A DNA stretch of 64,000 nucleotides from contig OZ017803.1 in assembly GCA_963969395.1 (NCBI GenBank), positions 20,894,001 through 20,958,000 of the forward strand, in the 5' to 3' direction. This DNA comes from Pseudoscleropodium purum (lineage: Eukaryota; Streptophyta; Bryopsida; Hypnales; Brachytheciaceae). The stretch's first letter is position 1, and each line of letters begins with the position of its first letter. This document shows positions 24,932 to 35,725 of the stretch, in pieces. Below the pieces are notes generated by a model. That model searched no databases. It had not been told where the DNA came from and was given only the letters and a program-made list of their open reading frames with translations. Position numbers and translations under genes: made by a program.

Positions 24932-25840
24932 CATTTAAGCGAAGGAAAACATTAACATATAGCTTTAAGCAAACAAATCTTCAATTCTCTATTGCATTCG
25001 CTTAAAGCGTAGGCTCACAATATCCGCTTATAGCGTCACTCATTATTTATCAAACCACAAGTTAGTATAATAATTCATCACACTTCAGTGTCTCAATACT
25101 TTGCTTATAGCATCCTTCAATTAAAGTGCTTTAAGCCGTTCTAACACCACAGTTAACTATACACTCCCTCAACCAGTCAGTGCATTGTAACATTCTCTCA
25201 TAGCTTTAAGCATTATATAATTCATTACAAATGCTTCAAAGCAATTTCTCAACAATAGTCTCCTACAGTTGCTTAAGTATATATCACTCTCTTATTAGCT
25301 TAAAGCATCTACAAATTAATCATCATACAACACTCTGCTTTAAGCCTCAATGTAATTCAGTCTATACGCTTGAAGCGGACTTCCAATCAGTAAACACAAG
25401 GTACATCGCTTAAGCGGCCATCACTGCACCATAACATCAAACACTTAAGCGAATTCATACTGATTCCATCAATCAGCCAAGACATCACATCAGACTGCTT
25501 AAAGCTACAACTCAATTTCCACTCAATTGATTTGCTTCAAGCCTCAATGAATTCACACAATGCTTAAGCAATTCCACAATTATACTTTATAAAATCAAAG
25601 TTAAATTACAACAGCAACAACAGCTTTAAATACTTCAGTATACAATTTCTCTTCACAAGAGATTACACAGCAATCAACTATGCCCAATCACTAGGACTTA
25701 CACACAATTATTAAATATATGCTTAAAGTTTTATTACAAAAAAATACTGAATAACAGTTCAACTGAAAAACATACTCACACAAACACACACACATGACTA
25801 AACACACAATGAGAAGTGAATGAAGAAGAAGAGCTTCAAG
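24932..25840. repeat. cluster of palindromic GCTTWAAGC-type motifs
   Basis: About 19 close variants of GCTTTAAGC, GCTTAAAGC, CGCTTAAGCG and GCTTCAAGC, spaced 25-111 bp, at about 24932, 24961, 25000, 25025, 25101, 25126, 25203, 25271, 25297, 25337, 25367, 25407, 25443, 25497, 25533, 25562, 25622, 25721 and 25832. The text between them is mostly dissimilar, apart from a repeated AAGCCTCAATG at two sites. Confidence 0.75.
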
Positions 25841-25859
25841 CCATATAATGTCGGCCGAG

Positions 25860-28800
25860 GCATCCCTTCAAATCAAACTCGGTTAAACCGTTAATAACTA
25901 AAAACTCTTGCACTTCCTGGAATCCCACGGCAATACTCAAAATCAATAACAATTGATCACCTATCACCATGAGTTTCTATAACCAAGTCTAATTTGATCT
26001 TCATTCACACATAAAACCAAAAAAATTCTTTATTGAACAAATTTACATGCTTACATGTTTAAGATCCAACTTTGGGTTCCAATGAGCCCATCTAAATGAT
26101 ACCTAGATTAAATACTTTGTCTTTAAAGAAAAAAACTATAATTTAACCTATAGAAGATAGGCCTATGATCACTAATTTCAAACTTCACTCCCCATCATTT
26201 TAGTTGTTGACATTTGCAAATAGACATGAATGAAAAATTTTATATTTATTTTTCAAAGATAAATTTACATATTTACTACAAATCACAAAAATTTCAAAAA
26301 TTTGGAAATTTTTTGAATTATTGTAATTTTATTAAGATTAAAATAAATAAAAATTCATAGAAAATATACAAAAACTAAAAAAATCCGAAATTTTTACCAT
26401 AGATGTATATTATAGTATATAATATTATGGTATAAAACAAAGTTATTGTATCACAACATGGGTGACTTGCGGATTTAAGCATCTTATTTTTAAAATTTAA
26501 TTATACCATAATAAAGGAATTTGCAATAATACTCACTCAAAATGTACTAAAGCAACCTCAAAAAAAATTGAGAAGAAAAAATGTTTTTTTCTATCTTACA
26601 AACTTAGTTGTAGTCATCCAAAGGATGAACAAGACATGTGAACCCTAAAAAATCTCCTTCAAAAATAATATTACATGTCTACATCAAATAATTTATTTTT
26701 GCAAGATGAGGATGTGGATTATTTCTTAGAATTGAGTAATATTATTTGTAAAGCCTAGGAGATCACTAACAAACATATATCTATTATAACCACATGCATT
26801 AAGAAGGTATTCAAACGGGGGCTATCACATTCTTGAAATACTTGAGGTAATATTCTAGAAAGGTAGTTGCATAGATGAGTGTCTCAAAAGTGGCACCTAA
26901 GTTCTCATTATAAGTCACTAAAATTGAAGGCAATTCCTTCTTATAACTATTGCATTAGAAATAAATAGAAAAAACTTAAAAGTGAAAGGTGGTCACCTTA
27001 ATTTTCTAAAATAGAACACAATAGAAAAATTATTATTATCATTATTATTATTGATCAAAAAAGTGTTCCAAAAATTTAATCTTCATTTTAACTACTAAAA
27101 AGTCTTTTATTCTATATTAAGAGAAGTTCTTATAATATAGAGATCATTTCACTTAAAAAAAAATCCTCTGAGCACTTATAACATAGTCACTAGAAAACAT
27201 TTAAATATATCTATTTTCTCAAAAAATTGATATGTAATGTTTTGTTCATTTGGAACAAGTCTATATACAACAATTCAAAAGTCCTATTCAAAATTGAAGG
27301 TTCTTAAATTAACTATGTAAATGAACATCTTTATAATCAAGTTATTAAGTATCTTTAACAAAAAAATTGTAGAAAGATGTGATCATTTGTGGCCTAAAGC
27401 CTTTATAATGCTAACAGTTTTTGAAAACATCTTTGTGACTGGTTTATTGATATACCCATCCATGCATCTACCCAAAATATTCTAGATACACATTAATTAG
27501 ATTTTCAAAATATTCTATTTTTGAGTTTAAAGCACCTTACATTATATATAAAATTATATAATTCAGTACAAATGTTACCTTTCATGAATAGAAAAGCCAC
27601 TATGTTTTAACTTACATGGTGTCTCTTAATTCAATCCAAATGTCCCCTCCCCCACCCCCACCCCTTGATTGTAAAGGAAGTGATAATATTAGCATTGAAG
27701 TAGGTGAGGTACTTAGAATAGAAAAAATCTTTTTCTATGTAAATGGTCTTTATGAGAAATTATCAAAATAAAGGCTTTTTATCTACACAATTATTTTCTA
27801 GGTTCTTGTGGCATTGTGACTACATTATTTTGGAAAATAAAGTGTTGCACATATTTAAAAATAACTAAAATGATTTATGTCAAGCTTCATTCTTAGTAGA
27901 AAAAGTGATATCTTAAAAATTAATTCTGAAAATAAATAGAATTGAATAATGGAAGGGACAAAATCTCACAGTGCATGTTATTTTAAATCTTCAAGTGTTT
28001 ATAACATTGAATCATTTGGTTACTCATCCATGCCATAATGAAATACACATGCATCCAAGGGCCTCTAGGAAGTTCTACAATTTTATTAATGAGATAATAG
28101 ATGTGATACAGATACAAACCTAGGAGAAAAATCATTACCTATTTATCTATTGAAGTATAAACTCAAATCCACAAAGAATTGGCATGAAATAGAGAATGTT
28201 TACTCAAGATTCTACAATTGACTCCAAAAAGTCTTCATGAGTGACACTTGTGCTACATACCTTCAATAGAAGGGAGACTTGTTTCTAATTTAATTTTTAA
28301 TTTAATTTTTAATTTTTAGTAAAGAGTTAGTATAGGTTGGATAAAAATGGTTGGATTTGATTGTACAATAGTTTGTGTTTATAAAAGAAAATGTAGGATA
28401 AATGCATGATTGGGTGAATCAAAAGCAACAAAGTTCCTATCCATAGAAATCCCTTGAAGTTCATAGGTAATTTTAAAAAAAAATAGCCATTCCACATGCT
28501 ATAGTACCCTACAAAGGGGAAAGAATGTATTTATTTGAATTAATATAATTCAAATAAATACAAATAAAGTATGTAAAAGCCAAAGGCCATAAATATGAGT
28601 TGGAGTTTTAATTTATAATTGGGTACTCCTACAAGTTGCAGTATTCTAAATAACTATATTTTTGAATGATCTTGCATTCTTTTATAATATTCTATTGAAT
28701 AATAAATCTCTGTAGAAGATTTAATACCAAAGGGATTAGCCCTCCAAACTGAAGAAATAATAAAGTAAGGCTTTCAAAGGAACTTTTGAAAATAAATACC

Positions 28801-30500
28801 ATTTCAAACTATAAAAAAGTCCCTAATTCACAATTGCATTATATCGGTGATATCTAAACATCAATTTGGAACACTTATCATCATATCTATATACTATAAA
28901 GTCCCTTTGGATGCTTTAATGTTATGCATACAAAGATGTTAACATGTGGATTGTGCCTAGAGCTCCCACAATGATTACTAGCTATAAGAATACTTGTATT
29001 TGGACATCATGATTCTTGGATGTTATTAAAAATGGATGCATATTTTTGGCATTTTAGTCCAAATGAATTTGATAGAGAATTTGTTGTTACAAAAAGTGAA
29101 TTCAGTGGAATGAATAGTATTTCTTTTGTCCTTCTAAAAACCTCCAGATCAAGCACAATTCATATCTCACTAAAAAACTCCATTTATTGATTTCAACTAA
29201 TGAGTAAGCATTGGCCATATTAAATGACCTTATAGAAGCAAGCAGCAGGCAAGCAATCAATGAATATTCTTTTCTTAGCAAGTTTGGCCTTGTCCATATG
29301 AAGCACCTTGTACTTATCACTTCCTCAAACAATTGTGTTGATGATGAAATTAGTGATCACTTAGGTGCTTTGAAGAACTGGTACAAGTTTCTTTATTGCA
29401 GGTATTTAGGCTAGGAGAAGATATTTCTAGAATACCATTATAGCCACCAACCTTTAAATCATCAAGAATGATGAACTAGCACCATTTATGGACAATGCTC
29501 AAATATGATACTTTCCACATGGATTTTTGGGTGTTTGAACCACTTCATTTAAGCTAGAAAGTTTGCATAGATCTAAGGGATGAATTATTGGTTCTTGAAT
29601 GCATGTATCATTGGCACAAAGACTAAAATACAATTAATCTCTCATATAAACGGTTTTGGGAGGTTTTAAGAAGGACAAAAGAAGTATCTTGGTTTGATAG
29701 TATTGTAGGGGAACAATTTTTGAAAGGGATTGAGTGGACACATAGAATGTCTAGGCATAATTTGGCTTCTAAAATGCAACCATTGGGATTTGCACAAATA
29801 CATTGGTATAGCCAATATACATTAGAAGATTTTTGGGGCCTTTGGATGCCTATGAGTTATCACAGCCTGCAAACGCAGGAAACAAGTTTGGTGCAGCGGT
29901 CTGATGTGGCCGAGACCCTGCCACGTCATTGACCAAATTTAAAAAAAAAAAAAAATTTTGCATTTGGAGACTAAATTTTTTTTTTTTTTTTTCTTAGGAA
30001 ATTTTTTTTCTAACAGCGGGCCGTTTCCCTCGTTGTGGAGAATAGCTGCGGGGGAACATGCCCAAAACAGGCTTCTGGACCCCCCAAAACACTTCTAATG
30101 AGATTGTTTGATCCAATGGTTTCTCATCAAAAATACATGTATTCATGACCAAGAGACATCATGATGCATTATAAGAAAATAAGTTTACAAATTTCTTGTA
30201 CTATTTTTAATATCATTAGATTATGAAGGCTTTTATTTGAAGGTGAGTACAATAGAAGACTACATGAAGTCAAGTCTTAGTCTAGTTTTGGTTTGAAAGT
30301 GTATATGATGGATGGATATTAGCTAGGCCAAAATATTTATTTATGTACTTCTCCCATATACTATTCATTATCCAAATTTGAAGAGGAGGAGGATTTGGAT
30401 CTTTGAAAGGTCCTTGAAATCTTCATTGTCCAAAGGGTTGTGAAAATCCTTGGTTTGACTACTTTTTGAGAAGAGAGGCCCATCTTAAACGAATTATTTA
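25860..30500. other. gene-free AT-rich stretch
   Basis: No supported gene. A poly(C) run lies near 27644-27663. A segment at about 29857-30095 is clearly GC-richer than its flanks (see findings). Open frames of 60-76 codons near 29.1-29.9 kb carry no family signature. Confidence 0.45.
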
Positions 30501-30539
30501 CCTTCTAACATTTGTTGTATTGCTCAAACTTCAATATAA

Positions 30540-30674
30540 GGAGACTTCTAGAAAAATTTTATTAGAAATACATGTGTTTTTAATAAATTTTTATTATAAA
30601 TTTCCTTAAAAGGTCATTATTTTTAGAACTATACTACTAGGACTATACTTAAAACATTCCTTTTTCTTGTAGTG
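30540..30674. mobile_element. right half of a CACTA-type MITE
   Basis: Matches the right half of the element at 32716-32935: TAGAAATACATGTGTTTTT, 'aggactatacttaaaaca', and ends in CTTGTAGTG. No left arm is preserved. Confidence 0.55.
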
Positions 30675-30774
30675 AATTTGTCCCAAACACCTCAACAACA
30701 GTCTCAAGTTTGCCAAACAAATGAGATATGTTTTTTCTATAGTTAGGTTTCCCTCCAAATTGTGTGATTTACCC

Positions 30775-31698
30775 CCCTAAAGTTCCGTAACTTTGTTTTC
30801 CCTAAAACCGCTAAAAAACTGCCATTTTCAGTATAAATACCAAATTTTTGGAAAAAAACTTTTTTGACACATATAACCATAGGATCTTGTCAAACACTGA
30901 TTTGAAAAGATGTAAGAAAAATTTCAGAACTTTCCACCATGTGGATTGCAAAACTTTAGCAATTGAATTGACAAAAATCCTTTTTTTAATCCTGCGAAAA
31001 ACCGGGCAGCTGCACTTTACAAGCTCACTATTCTATAAAAAATGTTCAAAATGGTGGTGCTTCTTTGAATTTGTTTTTCTAAACAAGTTTTTTACATGCT
31101 TAAAAATTTTCAAGTCATTTGGAATTGTACAATATATAGAAAAAAATAGTAAGTAGAAAGAGATAGAGAATGATTCAAAATACTAAATTGTTAAGAATTT
31201 AATTATGGAATTGAAAAATGTCAATCCAATGATTGTAATGTTATTATAAAAAACGTATATTGTATGATTTTATTTTTTTCAAAAAATACTGAAAATTGAG
31301 TGAAATAAATAACTTTAAAGTTTTTTTTAGAGTACAAAATCCTTAACTACCCGCAAACTAAAATTCCTCATAATTTTTGACTCCTTGATTGAAATGGAAT
31401 GATTCAAAGTTTTCCACTCATACATGAATATAGAAAGTCAATTTCAAATTTTTATTTTTAAAAGAAGTGAATTTTTCAGATTTGCCTGGAATGCCCGAGT
31501 TGAAAAACAAACAACATATTGGGCCATAACTTTTCACTCCTATCTCCAATGTCATGAAATTTGTTGCATATGAATTATGAAAGAAATCCCTTTTCCACAC
31601 ATTTTATTAAAATTTCAGACTAAATATGGAAATTTCTGGTCACTATGACCTGCCCAAAAATTTTATACAGCCAAAAAATGCAGTCCGGTTATTTAGGG
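30775..31698 (-). repeat. CCCTAAA/TTTAGGG-ended repeat, left arm of a foldback (924 bp)
   Basis: Bounded by CCCTAAA (30775-30781) and TTTAGGG (31692-31698). It is the inverted partner of 31705-32632. Plus-strand frame 30848-31156 and minus-strand frame 32253-32504 encode clearly related peptides, both containing KSFGIVQ-I-K near the end. Confidence 0.88.
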
Positions 31699-31711
31699 AT
31701 TAATCCCTAAA
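31692..31711. repeat. 20-bp perfect palindrome at the foldback centre
   Basis: TTTAGGGATTAATCCCTAAA equals its own reverse complement. It is formed by the right end of one family copy, a 6-bp ATTAAT spacer and the left end of the next. Confidence 0.95.
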
Positions 31712-31940
31712 GAACCAAGGTGCATTTTGGGGCAACATATCAATTTTGGGCAACTCACTATGAGTGGATTTTTTTTCTGAAATTTTCACAAAACATGGGG
31801 ACCAGATCTTTTTTAAGGCAAAACAATTCTCATAACTTTTCACTACATGGTGAAAAGTTAAATGTAGTTTTATTCATCAGGTAGGTAGTCTAGACAAATA
31901 AGATAAATTCACTTTTTTTAGAAACAAATATTTGATATTA

Positions 31941-31981
<41 letters not shown>

Positions 31982-32632
31982 GTGTGTATGTGTGAGTGTG
32001 TGTTTATAGGAAAAGCTTTGAGTCAAAAGTTATGAGGAGTTTTAGTTTGCAAGTAGTTATGGATTTTGTATTCTAAAATAAACTATTAAGTTGTTTATTT
32101 AACTCAATTTTAAATATTTTTGGAAAAATAAAACCATTAAATGTAGATTTCTTATTACACATTGCAACCATTGGAATTGGCATTTTCAATTCCATAACTA
32201 AATTATTAATAAAATTTTAGCATTTGCATTCATTTGCACTTCTTTCTATTTACTATTTTTTTCCTATATGTTGTACAATTCCAAATGATTTAAAAATTTT
32301 CAAGCATATAGTCAACTTGCCTTGAAGAATAAATCCAAAGAGTTGCAACCATTTTGGACATTTTTTCATACAAAAATGTGACCTTGTGAAGTGCAAATAC
32401 CTGATTTTTTGAAGGACCAAAAAAAGGCTTTTTGTCAATTCAGACACTAATATTTTGCAATCTGCACATTGAAAATTTTTGAAGTTTTTTCCACATCTTC
32501 TCAAATCAAATCACTATAAGATTCTACAGTTAATTGTGTCCAAAAATGTATTTTAAATTTTTTTTGGTACTTGTCCTAAAAATGGCAATTTTGGAGCGTT
32601 TTGGATAAAAATATAGTCAAGAAACTTTAGGG
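31705..32632 (+). repeat. CCCTAAA/TTTAGGG-ended repeat, right arm of a foldback (928 bp)
   Basis: Bounded by CCCTAAA (31705-31711) and TTTAGGG (32626-32632). A (TA)n microsatellite lies inside at about 31947-31976. Same orientation as the copy at 11169. Confidence 0.88.
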
Positions 32633-32715
32633 ATTAAGAAAAATCTAATTTATGCTTCCAACAGCAACTCTTTTGTATGTCAAATAAAGAATGGATTAGA
32701 AAGGCTTGCTTATTC

Positions 32716-32935
32716 CGCTATTAGAGAAAGGGGTGTTTTAAGTGAGTTTGTAAGTATAGTCCTGCACATAAGATTTTAAGTAATGATCTTTAAGGGGATT
32801 TTCATCAAAAATTTACTAGAAATACATGTGTTTTTGGTAAAATTTTGTTAAAAATCTCCATAAAGATCATTACTTAAAATCTTATGTCTAGGACTATACT
32901 TAAACTCACTTAAAACAACCCTCTCTCTTGTAGTG
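32716..32935. mobile_element. CACTA-type MITE, 220 bp, TSD TTC
   Basis: Left end CGCTATTAGAGA and right end TCTCTTGTAGTG are inverted versions of a CACTACAAGAGA-type terminus. The arms pair for roughly 90 bp (TAAGTATAGTCCT and AGGACTATACTTA; AAGATTTTAAGTAATGATC and its complement). It is flanked on both sides by TTC (32713-32715 and 32936-32938), the 3-bp target duplication typical of CACTA/CMC elements. Confidence 0.88.
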
Positions 32936-32938
32936 TTC

Positions 32939-34183
32939 CAAAACTTGAAATGGATTTTTACAATTTGGACACTACATCAGCAACCTCCATATACATATCA
33001 AAGACAACTAGCAAGATTTTTTTTCATTTTTTATAAAGTGCCAAAGTAGCAATACAAAAATATTACAGTGGTGTTCCAAATTTCAACATCTATACACATA
33101 TTGGATAGAAAAGATCACATTTGTACATACCACAAGTCCATGATTCTATTTTCATCCACAATGAGACAATTTCATTCAAGATTTTTTGTAATTCAAAGGG
33201 TTTTTTTCAAAATTTGTTGCCATTTTTAGCCAAATTACTTTGTTCTAGTGCAATCTGGCACCAGAAAGCCAAAGAAAAGAAGCCCTAACATTGTACAAAA
33301 CAGTACTCCATGACTAAGACACATTGCAACTTATATCGTAAAGAGCACTTCTCACCAGTCTTTAAAACCAGGAAACAGAAGGATGTCAACTGAGCTACAA
33401 CATCCAACCATCATGATGTCTAAATATCCCTTCCCAATGCATGATAGGTAATACTACCTATAAACACTAACCCAGATTTTATATCACAGCAAGAAACTCA
33501 CATTGCTGCTCACTATTTATCTTGTCAGCAAATCACAAGAAGGCTATCAAAAGCCCATGATTGGTAAGAACACCACAAATAGCTGTTTACAACCACCCAA
33601 GGCTTTTATCTTTGGCAAAATTTTGGCAGACTCTCAGAAATCTGACCCCTCTGATTTCATCCCTCCAAGAACTAACTTTTGGAGTGAGGGTAGCACGGGA
33701 GACACTAGTCCAAAAAAAATCCCTGCAACCAACCAAAAAACACCTAAGTTAGATGAGTAAATATATCACATTTTTGAGAGTTTTTAGAACTTGGTGCTCC
33801 ATTCTTCAACTCAAATAAAGTAGAAGTACACTAAAATTGTTAGGTACTTGATCCCATCTCGTGTACAAGCCTCTATTACAAACATCGGCTCATCTTTTTG
33901 TACAATAAAATGGACTTCAATGAGCAAGTAATGTAAGCATGACTTGAAACTCTCTAAGCTTAAAGCCACTCATTCTTAAATTGAAATGGTTGTCTATTGT
34001 CACTTAAAGTAGTGTACAACCTAGCTCATACTTTAAAATTTCATAGAAATTGATATATAATAAGAAGAATTTGATCTCTCTATAGGGCCCCCATAGTAAT
34101 CTCTCCAAAATCAAACTTATAAAATATGTGATGTAATTAGTATCCTCTAGATTTCAAAATCAACAAAGATAACAAGAATGTAA
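32939..34183. other. gene-free stretch
   Basis: An open frame of 85 codons at 33503-33760, in slightly GC-richer sequence, shows no recognisable domain. Nothing else supported. Confidence 0.4.
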
Positions 34184-34400
34184 GGGAGAGGGACCTAAAA
34201 GCATCTCTGCATCCAATGGCATCCCTTTCTAAGAAAAGGCGTCATTCAGAACTTAAATGTACACATACTAAATAGAGCTCATTAATTGTGGATTGATATG
34301 ATAAGCTATGTATGAATCATTTAGATTTGTGTTTTAGAATGACACCCCTTCCTAGAAAGGGATGCCATTGGGTACAAGGATGCTATTGGGTGCCTTTCCC
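34184..34400. mobile_element. foldback MITE, 217 bp
   Basis: Terminal inverted repeats of about 60 bp: left GGGAGAGGGACC... CCAATGGCATCCCTTTCTA, right TAGAAAGGGATGCCATTGGG... GGTGCCTTTCCC. The internal part is about 90 bp of AT-rich DNA. The target duplication is unclear (GTA is possible), so the superfamily is not assigned. Confidence 0.82.
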
Positions 34401-35540
34401 GTATGTGAATGCACCAAGACGAAAAAGAAAAGAAAAAAACTTTTTGCCACTTTTAGTTACTTTTTGTGAGCAACTATGAAAATGCAGGGACATTACTAAA
34501 CTTGATGTTTCTCATCATCAATCCATGTTCTTAGCATGTGGACTTAATTTAAAGAGACCATTTAAGAGCTGATTGCCTTTGGGGAGAAGCTAAACTCCTT
34601 GAAATAATTCTTAACAGATTTTCAGAGGAAAAAAATCAAAATGACATCTAACCGAAGTTGTTTCATATTTTTTGAAAAATTCGTGGAATTAATTACAAAT
34701 TTTTGAAGTTAAAACACTGTGGTCACTAAAAGCGACCACCTCTGGAAATATACACTACTGGTACATTCAAGAAAGAAAAATGTACCTCTATGTCAAGATC
34801 GCTTTTAGAGCATGGTGCTTCTAGAGCACACTACTATACACCGAAAGAGAAACAAAAGCATCAAACACCCAACCAAGCTTGCCAGTGATTGTCAAATAGG
34901 TCCAGCCACCTATATTTGTCAGGTTGACCACGACACACCGGATTCCCTTGTCCCCACGAGAACCATTGACCCTGTAGTTAACTCTGGAGCGTTCCGACGT
35001 CCAATTTGTGGACGACGAACAGATTGAAACTTAGTTTTCATTCTCATTACTGCTTGGATGAAATTCATCTAATTTGTGGAGATATTTCATCAAGTTGCTG
35101 TCCCATCCAATGGTTGGATTTGATATTACTAAATTCATATTTTTTTTAATTACAAATGTAGAAGTGTGTCAAGCCAAAAATTGCATTGATTTTAGTTCAA
35201 AATTAGATTTGCAAAAGTGATTGAGGTCATAGATTTATTGAACTCAAAAATTTCAAAAAATCACCATATAAAGAGAAACTCATTTCAAATCCATTCTAAC
35301 AAGTTTTACTCAAAAAAATGATAATATTTTTCTCATAATTGAATTTTGAAGGAATTTTGAAATTTTCCCTTCAAAATTTATTAAAAAAATATTGGTGATA
35401 GCAATAGTGAATCTAACCATACAAATGGAATCTAAAACTCAAAATCTACAACTTTAATTTGTATACCAATTCCAAAATATTCTCCAAAATAGCACTTTAT
35501 AATAATTTTTTCCAAATTGTCAATTTTGGAAAAGGATTTG
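34401..35540. other. gene-free stretch
   Basis: A less AT-rich patch at about 34840-35030 holds a 71-codon frame with no family signature. The rest is AT-rich without structure. Confidence 0.4.
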
Positions 35541-35725
35541 GACGTTTAAAGGTTAAATCCTACATTTGAAGTGGAGCCAACAAGGTAATTTTGGATTCTC
35601 TAGGAGTAAAAGTAAAAAAAAGTCCCTATTTTGAGCCATATCTAGCAAATGTTCTAAACCTCTCAAAGCTAATTTGGGATCTTTGATTGCAAATATGAAT
35701 TAAAAAAAATTATGTGAAAATTAAA
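35541..35725. repeat. block shared with 43537-43716
   Basis: Same-orientation similarity: AAGGTAATTTTGGATTCT, 'tccctattt.gag.cat', 'gctaatttggg.tctttgattgcaaatatgaatt'. Confidence 0.75.

Noticed and set aside
30775..31698. Interstitial telomere sequence
   Set aside because: Only single heptamers at element ends, not a tandem telomere array.
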